Below are positions 15,501-20,581 of a stretch of DNA of 20,581 nt, in pieces; positions within the stretch are counted from its first letter, which is position 1, and every line of letters begins with the position of its first letter. Source of the stretch: JBLHGN01 sp047616325 (GTDB lineage: Bacteria; Pseudomonadota; Gammaproteobacteria; Pseudomonadales; Cellvibrionaceae); NCBI GenBank assembly GCA_047616325.1, contig JBLHGN010000031.1, forward strand, positions 1 through 20,581. Reading direction: 5' to 3'. The position numbers and the translations under genes were made by a program. Under the pieces are notes generated by a model. That model was given only the letters and a program-made list of their open reading frames with translations. It was not told the DNA's origin and searched no databases.

Positions 15501-16578
15501 TAGACGGCGTGGCACTGAAGGCATTGGGGAATGCAACGCTTGTCCAACCGGTTTGCGACCCGGTGCCGGAAATTATCACAGAGTTCGCTTCCATATCTCG
15601 GCCATTGCGGGCTCCGTGGAAGGGGGCGGAGATAGCCAGCACCCCAGCCCGCTCTGTTGTGTGTGAGCGGTCACTATCGCTGCTTTGATCTTCGTCCACG
15701 GTGAGACCGACGCTGCTGGACGAAAGCGAGCAACGTCTCACCCAGCCGCCGTTGCTACCGTCGCGGCTGTTTTGGCTGGCTACCACCAAAGGGGGGGAGG
15801 CAAAGGCCGAGGAGTAGCTTACGGAATAACACCCGTTGTCCCAGCCATTGATATTATCGGGACTTAGTTGCGCTTTTATTGTGACGCCTGAAAGGGTAAC
15901 TTCATCGCCTGAGGCCATCGCCAAATAGCCAATGGTTTCCGCTACCAGAACTCCCGTGCTGGTCTCGGCACGTTCAAGCGCCATGTCCACGCTGGTATTG
16001 CTTACATTTCTAATTGCCACATCCAGAAATGGGCTGGCAATGACACCAGCGTTTAACGTGGCCTGGCTGTTGGTCGTTTGAACTTGTGCAATTACGGCAG
16101 GCGCTGTAGGAAATGTGGGCGAGAAATTAATGCTGTCCCAGCTGTTTCCCGAAACATTACGCCCCTGCCTACGTGTTGTGGAATAAGAGCCAACAATTAC
16201 CCGAGTGGCTCCGGCAAAGGTATAGGTGCCCGGTTCCGCGGCAAAATAATCCACTGTCATTGCTGCGGTCTGGCCATCGGCGCCGTCAGGCTCATTGACG
16301 CCAATTTCGAAACCCGTGGTGGTGACATTGCGTAAACGCAGTGTTGCGGGTTGATTGCCGGCATTGGTTGGAAGCGCGAATACTAGGGGAACCGTGCCAA
16401 AGGGTTGTTGGAAGTCGACTGCTGCCCAGGTCGCAGTGCCGCTGCTGGGCGTGTTGACTAGGACGCGGTCAACTTTCATATCGATTGCTCGCGCCGATAA
16501 ACTGGCCAAAGTGAAGAAGCTCGCACAAAAAAGGGATTGGATTCCTGAGTGTAAGCGGAGCTTAAACGGTGCCGTCAA
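12508..16578 (-). CDS. Large secreted protein: six H-type-lectin-like modules plus DUF6701/MshQ C-terminus
   Basis: 1356 residues with a Sec signal peptide (basic KLRLH, hydrophobic SLFCASFFTLASL, cleavage near SARA-31). Residues about 33-323 and 329-622 are two diverged copies of one roughly 293-residue block. Each block is three modules of the H-type-lectin pattern (W..V.F...F...P.V.A, then LRLRN-(V/I)...GF-(E/D)-I). The third module of each has a Cys pair (250/283 and 550/582), NGGWxRRC and VDEDQ..DS.RSHT.E.AGV. The remainder (about 640-1356) ends in FGRLYIQNAHGPE, QINTDDNCT and FGRYRGHDSIIYWREV, the signature of the DUF6701 domain of MSHA biogenesis protein MshQ. DADGDGNADG (about 758-767) resembles a calcium loop. 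The start is TTG at 16578: an in-frame TAA 18 bp upstream leaves no earlier start, and the next Met is past the signal peptide. Probably an exported surface or pilus-linked adhesin; no pilus genes are adjacent here. Confidence 0.82.
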   Translation of the reverse strand: MTAPFKLRLHSGIQSLFCASFFTLASLSARAIDMKVDRVLVNTPSSGTATWAAVDFQQPFGTVPLVFALPTNAGNQPATLRLRNVTTTGFEIGVNEPDGADGQTAAMTVDYFAAEPGTYTFAGATRVIVGSYSTTRRQGRNVSGNSWDSINFSPTFPTAPAVIAQVQTTNSQATLNAGVIASPFLDVAIRNVSNTSVDMALERAETSTGVLVAETIGYLAMASGDEVTLSGVTIKAQLSPDNINGWDNGCYSVSYSSAFASPPLVVASQNSRDGSNGGWVRRCSLSSSSVGLTVDEDQSSDSDRSHTTERAGVLAISAPFHGARNGRDMEANSVIISGTGSQTGWTSVAFPNAFSATPSIFALATDEGSPPAALRLRNISINGFDIAAFEPSGSPGQHPQMTVDYVAIIAGEHTLPNGDVFEVGSVSTNLFAAGLGASTGFVTIPFSAGYSVTPPALLDIQTNNNEALLDPNQISSPWMTTAVVFKNASFMRATLERSEAISGSISASEQIAYFVIDDGSNNQLIATDGNPVDYEMLLTANNIRGHDDGCFNTNFADSYATPYAVASQNTREGANGGWLRRCNLEANRIGLYVDEDQANDSERSHTRETAGVFVFSRAFEAEFNTIDHYSVFHSGSGVTCEAESVIIGAHSAADLGTEAGGRTITISATSTTPGWSPNDANWSLASGTGTLTPISPGVAEYLFDTGESSADLRLANITAADIDIDVVDNADPTLTDRDGVFEDPLLTFSESGFRFYNDADGDGNADGLDAISSPLIAGTSSNQLILKAVQTDLLTGACQARLLGPNTVEMAYECVNPLSCVRSQDALINTTPIDENNFASVANFQTVNLNFDADGEAPFTLTYFDAGNIRLHAQLDLPAAGGEPAFTLLGTSDSSTVKPAGLTITAITDGAGNANPATTTTGAGFTAADTPFRAVVEARSSSGGITPNFGNEISPEQIALQALTLITPSAGDLPALIAANSFSAIAPGVFENTLLRWPEVGSLAVRAEIFDGDYLGAGNVASAVDTTVGRFYPDHFVLSSASITEGCGSGGFTYMSDQLNIYSPVDITYSLGAVSAGLVELQNYDGDYPVADFVYVAENNNSGSNLASRMNLPTGVWLDGVHFISALDNGGFRRDLVGSAEQPDGPFSGVQVGIRLNSASLDPTNFLSATLNMNAASTGDCSVATNCNALTLGAPLDVRFGRLYIQNAHGPETAELAVKFESQNWNPVDLFQINTDDNCTNIPMSEMQFDGNSLVVDANRSVVVGAGASTGSFGLFTPGVNLTFVNGDAFLRFSPSGIGNTGEFNVDVDLNNLPWLHSDWNGNGDAADDFILPSAEINFGRYRGHDSIIYWREVFQ

Positions 16579-16631
16579 CGGAGGTTTCTCGCAGTTTTAT
16601 CATAAAGAGATGGGCTTATATTTGGCAGACC

Positions 16632-16661
16632 TTTAAAGTGTAGCATTTTAAGCGCAGTCAA
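16632..16661 (-). promoter_or_regulatory. Probable sigma-70 promoter of the MshQ-like gene
   Basis: On the minus strand TTGACT (16661-16656, one mismatch from TTGACA) is followed after 18 bp by TTTAAA (16637-16632, four of six against TATAAT). The start would be near 16625, leaving a leader of about 45 nt before the TTG codon. The -35 and spacer lie within the inverted repeat 16643-16666. Confidence 0.35.
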
Positions 16662-16666
16662 AATGC
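16643..16666. repeat. Perfect 7-bp inverted repeat in a divergent promoter region
   Basis: GCATTTT (16643-16649) and AAAATGC (16660-16666) are perfect complements around a 10-bp centre. The site sits in the 138-bp gap between the divergent MshQ-like and GIY-YIG genes and covers the probable -35 of the former. The dyad geometry suits a dimeric repressor, but no known family consensus was recognised. Confidence 0.45.
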
Positions 16667-16716
16667 GAGTGCGTATTTAGTAATGGCTTTTTGAGAACAC
16701 TATGAAAAGAGTAGCC

Positions 16717-16992
16717 ATGAACTGGTTTGTTTATATATTGCAATGTGCGGACGTCAGTTTATACACGGGCATCACCACTGACCTCAAACGGCGCGTTGGA
16801 GAACATAATGCCAATGACAAAAAAGGTGCTCGCTATACGCGTGCGCGGCGTCCAGTGGTATTGGTATATTCAGAACAAGTCGAAAACCGTGCGTTTGCGG
16901 CACAGCGGGAATACGCAATTCGACAATTGAGCCGTGCTCAGAAACTGGCTTTGATAAGTACCGCGCCAAAGGCAGACTTTGTCACGAGTTAG
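16717..16992 (+). CDS. GIY-YIG nuclease-superfamily protein (YhbQ/UPF0213-like)
   Basis: A 91-residue single-domain protein. The GIY-YIG core reads FVYILQC, then LYTGITTDLKRRVGEHN: the two conserved tyrosines (Tyr6, Tyr16), Gly18, and Arg25 or Arg26 of the catalytic helix. The later metal-binding glutamate is in AAQREYAIRQL. YhbQ-type proteins start directly before this WF-(V/L)-Y strand, which is why ATG 16717 (AAAAGAG 5 nt upstream) is preferred; an in-frame ATG at 16702 with GAGA upstream is equally possible and would add 5 residues. YhbQ has been reported to act on DNA repair-type substrates in E. coli, but a role here is unproven. A GC hairpin overlaps the stop codon. Confidence 0.9.
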   Translation: MNWFVYILQCADVSLYTGITTDLKRRVGEHNANDKKGARYTRARRPVVLVYSEQVENRAFAAQREYAIRQLSRAQKLALISTAPKADFVTS

Positions 16993-17011
16993 CCGCGAGC
17001 TCTTCCGGCTA
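16990..17011 (+). terminator. Possible terminator hairpin after the GIY-YIG gene
   Basis: TAGCCG (16990-16995, its first three bases being the stop codon) pairs with CGGCTA (17006-17011) around a 10-nt loop. It is followed by ATAAACTT and no clear U-run, so it may be only a 3-prime end stabiliser. Confidence 0.3.
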
Positions 17012-17434
17012 TATAAACTTAAAATGCTTGTAAGGCTAGGAAGCATAGACGAGCTAAAGAGGGTAGGGAAGGATAAAAATATTTAGAAATTTGTCGTGTC
17101 CGAATAATGAAGCCAAGCTGTTTTGTATGATTTATGTTGAGTTAATCGATTGCCAATCGTAATGCCGCTCCGACGTTCTGCCAAAAATAACAGTGATATT
17201 GGCCAGCATTTTTCCTCTCAGTAACAATTTTGGGTGATGATGTCTAGCCGTTGCAACGATATCGCGTGTGGTTTTTCTGACTTGTTTGTGAGCTACTTGT
17301 TTGAATTCCGTGGCATCACACCTCGCCACGATAAAAAATTACTTTAAAATCAAAACCTTAATTGCTGTGTTGCCAAACCCGACACACAATATAACCCCCT
17401 TAGAACGACGAACAGCATACGAGGCTGGCCTGTT
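17012..17434. other. Gene-poor gap before the RNA methyltransferase
   Basis: About 420 AT-rich bp without a convincing gene. A minus-strand frame at 17329-17132 (65 codons from a GTG) has no recognised homology, and no ribosome site supports it. A perfect 13-bp palindrome CGATTG-C-CAATCG lies at 17147-17159. Near the right end TATAAC (17390-17395) could be the -10 of the methyltransferase gene; the hexamer 17 bp upstream (GTGTTG) is a poor -35. TGTGT and ACACA (17366-17370, 17382-17386) flank this spacer. Confidence 0.5.
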
Positions 17435-18577
17435 ATGGAAAAGATTAATTCAATATTTGAGGCTACCGTAAAAGACTTGGTGAGCGACGGTCGCGGTGTG
17501 ATCACCCACCCGCGGGGGCGCACCATGTTTGCGGCTGGTGTGTGGCCTGGAGAGCACGCTAAATTCAGAATTAAAGCATTAAAAGGGAGTACTGGCAGTG
17601 CCGAGCTGGTGGAACTGCTTAGTTCCAGCCCCGATAGAATTACCGCCCCTTGCCCCCACCATGGGTTTGAAGAAGCTAAGTGTGGAGGATGCCCATGGCA
17701 GTTTATGTCTTATGACGCTCAGCTTAAAGCAAAACAAATGCGTGTCGAAAAAGCTTTCAGCCGTTTGGGTGTTGAGAATGTGCGTGAAATTTGGCACTCA
17801 CCCAAGGTTATGGGGTATAGAAATCGTGCTCAATTTAAGTCTAACGGGCGGGAGCTGGGCTTTGTTAGTAGTCAATCCAATACATTGGCGCCAATTGAGG
17901 ATTGCTTGGTCCTTAGTGACAAAAATCGACAAACACTGTCGGAATTGTTAACACTTTTGCCAAATCCGCTGTGGCGAGGAAATAGGAAAAAACCTCTTAT
18001 TTCAATCGATATCAACGAAGATGTTGGCGCGGAAAACATCAATATTGACAAGCGTTTACCTTTTGCTCAGGCCAATTCAGAACAAAATTTACGTATGCAA
18101 AGTTGGTTGTTAAACAAACTTTCTGTGATCAATAAAAGCAACACGGTGATTGAGCTATTTTGTGGGTCTGGCAATTTTACTCAAGTGATTGCGTCGCAAA
18201 AATTCGCAAAAATCGTCGCGGTAGAGTCTGTTGATGAGGCTCTTGATGCGGTTAAGCAAAAGTCGCTTTTGAACGTCAAAACTCTGCGCCAGAACCTATT
18301 TCTAGAGGGGGCTTTTGAAAAACTTCGTTCGAAGTACGCCGAAGCAAGTGTGTTGGTGTTGGATCCGCCTCGCGAAGGTATAAAAAATAAGGAAGGTCTT
18401 TTTTATAAGAAATCGAAATTAAAAAAAGTGTTTTATATTTCGTGTGATCTGGCTACTTTGGTGCGAGATGTTCAAGAGTTCAAGTTGCATAAATTTTCTG
18501 TGGTCGAAGTGCAGCCCTTAGACCAATTTCCTCATACGCCGCATATCGAACTTCTTGTCGAACTAACGCGCGCTTAG
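17435..18577 (+). CDS. TRAM-domain 23S rRNA-type uracil-5-methyltransferase (TrmA/RlmC/RlmD family)
   Basis: SAM-dependent enzyme that methylates C5 of a uracil in RNA; the exact target is not decidable. Length is 380. An N-terminal TRAM domain (about 5-62) is followed by iron-sulfur cysteines Cys73, Cys83, Cys86 (CGGC) and probably Cys157 (PIEDC). The catalytic domain shows LPFAQANSEQN (substrate loop), ELFCGSGNFTQ (SAM site), LDPPREG (Asp310), YISCDLATLVRDV with nucleophile Cys337, and QPLDQFPHTPHIE with the base Glu372. RlmD of E. coli is longer (433) and has a C-x5-C-x2-C spacing; here it is C-x9-C-x2-C. GAGG (17421-17424) precedes the ATG by 10 nt. Codons are more AT-rich than in recG or the MshQ-like gene. 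No operon partner is evident. Confidence 0.9.
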   Translation: MEKINSIFEATVKDLVSDGRGVITHPRGRTMFAAGVWPGEHAKFRIKALKGSTGSAELVELLSSSPDRITAPCPHHGFEEAKCGGCPWQFMSYDAQLKAKQMRVEKAFSRLGVENVREIWHSPKVMGYRNRAQFKSNGRELGFVSSQSNTLAPIEDCLVLSDKNRQTLSELLTLLPNPLWRGNRKKPLISIDINEDVGAENINIDKRLPFAQANSEQNLRMQSWLLNKLSVINKSNTVIELFCGSGNFTQVIASQKFAKIVAVESVDEALDAVKQKSLLNVKTLRQNLFLEGAFEKLRSKYAEASVLVLDPPREGIKNKEGLFYKKSKLKKVFYISCDLATLVRDVQEFKLHKFSVVEVQPLDQFPHTPHIELLVELTRA

Positions 18578-18839
18578 TCAGTTTTGGTATGAATTTTGCT
18601 CACTGCAAAATGAATCGTTTTACGACCACTGGTATTTTCTAATGCCAAAGTGGGCAGATATGTGGAATCATTAGATTTTTTAGTGAATTTCATGAGCACA
18701 CATTGTTAGGCGTGCTGCGGTGGTCTTAAATAACCTTCTAGGTGCCGGTTACCGATGCAAGCGGTGCCGAAGTATCAAAGGGCGGTTAAAAAACAATCAC
18801 TGCTTTTTTATTATATCTATAAAGTTGGAACTCAAATCT
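18578..18839. other. Upstream region of the multicopper oxidase gene
   Basis: No gene was seen in these 262 bp. A palindrome ATTTTGC-TCACT-GCAAAAT (18593-18611) follows the methyltransferase stop by 15 bp; it could be a weak terminator for that gene or an operator. Closer to the oxidase lie ACCT-TCT-AGGT (18733-18743) and two copies of GGTGCCG 22 bp apart (18741-18747, 18763-18769) around CGGTTACCG. They could be operator parts, but I cannot assign a regulator. Confidence 0.4.
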
Positions 18840-20581
18840 ATGTCAAATATTTTTTATTTGGGGAGAGCGTCGTCGTTGCTGGCACGTATAACTCTCGTAC
18901 TTAGCGTCCTCGCGCTAGCCAGTTGCGGGGGTGATGGCAATTCACCTACACCTACACCTACACCTACACCTACACCTACACTTGCGCCTGCGCCAGAAGA
19001 GGATCTTTCAAGCCTGCGGGCAGTGAAAATGGAAGAGCTGGCTGCCGATATCGAACTGGCGTCAGCAGGTGCTTTTGAAGGCGGTGAAATGGGTGATGAG
19101 CACGATGTTAGCGCTAATAACGCCATTGCTAAAACAGCCCAGCAGGACAATCACCGCTTTGATGTGCCTACCAACGGCGCGCCTAGCCCGCTCTTCGGCG
19201 CGACAGCATTCACACAAAAATTCTTGCGCTTTGAAGAGTTTGGTCCTTCGGCTCTAGCCGATGCCAGCGTAGACCCCGAAACAGCGCTATTTTTGCCTGC
19301 GCCCGCTGATGCCGATAGCATGCCCAACTCAGATGCATTGGATGTTTTCTTGGCTCAAGACATCTACCCTGCGCCAACCCGCTGGGCCAACACCACCATG
19401 GCTAACCCATGGCAGTCGCTGATCGAGAGCTATGTAGGTCGCGATCTGGACACGCCGCCCATCGAAGGTCGTCCACCTGGAGAAGGTTGGGCCCATCAAC
19501 GCTGGGACGAGTTTATGCCCAAAACCTATTTCAGCACCGCGCAAACGGGTGCACGCACCAACACCGGTTTACGCGACGCCAAACAGGCCCACGGATACAC
19601 TGGGGGTGAATTTGGTCCTGGTGGTTTGTATCACAACACCACAGGCATGGAAGGCTTCGACGGCACTACTGCGGGTATTCAAGTTAGGTTTCACCCTGAT
19701 TTACCCGTTCAAGAACCCGAAACTCTTTGGACCTTTGACGGTACCTTTCCGCCCAAACTGTTAAATGTAAAATACGGCGAGCCTGTCATCATGCGTCACC
19801 ACAATGCCTTACCTGTGGACGTATCGGCTAACCGCGGTTTTGGTTTGCACACCCTCTCCACCCACGAACACAATGGCCACAACCCAGCTGAAAGCGACGG
19901 CTATGCCAACGCCTTCTTCTTCCCCGGTCAGTTCTACGACTACCGCTGGCCCGTAACACTTGCCGGTCACGACTCCATCAACACGGATGCCAGCGACCCA
20001 CGTGCGGGTTCACCCGACGGCAATGGCGGTATTACCAAACTTGCGGGTGATTGGCGCGAAACCATGAGCACCCATTGGTTCCACGACCACATGCTCGACT
20101 TTACCGCCCAGAACGTCTACAAGGGCAACGCGGCAATGATGAACTATTACAGTGCAGTTGACCGTGGTAATGAATCCATCGAAGACGGCGTAAACCTGCG
20201 TCTACCTTCTGGTTCTGCACAGGACTGGGGTAACCGCGACTATGACGTGAACTTATTGCTGGCTGAAAAAGCCTGGGATACCGAAGGCCAGTTGTGGTTC
20301 AATCCCTTCAACGTCAAAGGCTTTATAGGCGATGTCATGACCGTCAACTGGTTGTACAAGCCCTATATGGAAGTGCGCGCACGCCGCTACCGGTTCAGAA
20401 TTTTGAACGCCTCTGTATCGCGCTACTTCAAGCTTGCCCTGGTTAACCAGGTGAGTGAACCTGTTCCCTTCCATATGGTGGCCAACGACGGCAACATCAT
20501 GGAGCACTCCTACTATGCCGCTGAAGGTGTACTGCCCACCATCGGCATTGCTGAGCGCTACGACATCGTCATCGACTTCAG
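18840..20581 (+). CDS. Multicopper oxidase lipoprotein, CotA-like (3-prime end outside window)
   Basis: The first 580 residues of a copper enzyme that couples oxidation of a substrate (metal ion, phenol or bilirubin type) to reduction of oxygen to water. The start at ATG 18840 begins a lipoprotein signal peptide with lipobox L26-A-S-Cys29 followed by Gly, suggesting outer-membrane or periplasmic anchoring. A (Pro-Thr)6 linker (36-47) and a long region without copper motifs follow. The first copper motif is STHEHNGH (His342/His344) with NPAESDGY; the second is STHWFHDHMLD (His412, His415, His417), close to CotA WYHDHAM. The third and fourth motifs (HPxHxH, HCH) would lie beyond the edge. The roughly 300 residues before the first motif are much longer than in CotA. 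No strong ribosome site is visible before the ATG. Substrate cannot be inferred. Confidence 0.87.
   Translation, partial: MSNIFYLGRASSLLARITLVLSVLALASCGGDGNSPTPTPTPTPTPTLAPAPEEDLSSLRAVKMEELAADIELASAGAFEGGEMGDEHDVSANNAIAKTAQQDNHRFDVPTNGAPSPLFGATAFTQKFLRFEEFGPSALADASVDPETALFLPAPADADSMPNSDALDVFLAQDIYPAPTRWANTTMANPWQSLIESYVGRDLDTPPIEGRPPGEGWAHQRWDEFMPKTYFSTAQTGARTNTGLRDAKQAHGYTGGEFGPGGLYHNTTGMEGFDGTTAGIQVRFHPDLPVQEPETLWTFDGTFPPKLLNVKYGEPVIMRHHNALPVDVSANRGFGLHTLSTHEHNGHNPAESDGYANAFFFPGQFYDYRWPVTLAGHDSINTDASDPRAGSPDGNGGITKLAGDWRETMSTHWFHDHMLDFTAQNVYKGNAAMMNYYSAVDRGNESIEDGVNLRLPSGSAQDWGNRDYDVNLLLAEKAWDTEGQLWFNPFNVKGFIGDVMTVNWLYKPYMEVRARRYRFRILNASVSRYFKLALVNQVSEPVPFHMVANDGNIMEHSYYAAEGVLPTIGIAERYDIVIDF
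18945..18980 (+). repeat. Hexanucleotide CCTACA repeated six times
   Basis: Six exact tandem CCTACA units code for (Pro-Thr)6 in the linker just after the lipoprotein cysteine. A change in unit number keeps the frame, so the linker length can vary without loss of the gene. Confidence 0.9.

Noticed and set aside
17132..17329. A 65-codon minus-strand gene.
   Set aside because: No ribosome site, no recognised motif, and a frame of this length is expected by chance.
18708..18716. GTTAGGC, a match to the attC right core.
   Set aside because: No partner RYYYAAC core lies at a suitable distance upstream and there is no cassette gene structure.

Overview
The window reads as ordinary chromosome of a marine-type gammaproteobacterium, most likely close to Cellvibrionales/Saccharophagus-Teredinibacter or Pseudomonas-like lineages. 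This is an inference from the gene set: phoB-phoR behind ubiA, an oxyR-recG pair, a small HU-family protein, an HDOD protein, a very large MshQ/DUF6701-type surface protein, and a CotA-like multicopper oxidase lipoprotein. No rRNA, tRNA, CRISPR array or intact mobile element was seen.

Layout. Positions 1-124 hold the C-terminal scrap of what looks like an IS4-type transposase. From 153 to 3208, on the minus strand, lie phoR, phoB and ubiA; a PhoB-box-like promoter precedes phoB. A plus-strand HU-family gene follows (3411-3686). From 3720 to 7964, on the minus strand, a three-gene signalling cluster is transcribed in the order HDOD protein, HD-GYP-like protein, PAS histidine kinase. The next minus-strand block is oxyR-recG (11245 down to 8173). 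Diverging from oxyR is an NAD(P)-binding SDR/YeeZ-like gene that appears to start at a rare ATT codon (11303-12202). A 305-bp gene-free gap with a strongly folded inverted-repeat element separates it from a convergent 4-kb gene (16578-12508, TTG start), whose protein carries six H-type-lectin-like modules arranged as two copies of a three-module block, followed by a DUF6701/MshQ C-terminus. Then come a GIY-YIG (YhbQ-like) gene, a 440-bp gene-poor gap, a TrmA/RlmD-family RNA uracil-5-methyltransferase with TRAM and Fe-S cysteines, and finally a multicopper oxidase lipoprotein that runs off the right edge.

How the genes fit together. PhoR-PhoB sense and answer phosphate limitation. UbiA makes a ubiquinone intermediate. 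OxyR-RecG links peroxide sensing to replication-fork repair. HDOD, HD-GYP and kinase are probably one co-transcribed signalling unit whose output cannot be read from the window. The MshQ-like protein and the multicopper oxidase are envelope or surface proteins.

The points most worth a second look are the ATT start of the SDR gene, the folded element at 12307-12414, the duplicated lectin-like triplet in the large protein, the divergent palindrome at 16643-16666 over a likely promoter, the loss of the canonical HD and lysine in the HD-GYP protein, and a shared 15-bp palindrome found in two intergenic regions. I did not find a clearly new defence or mobile system.
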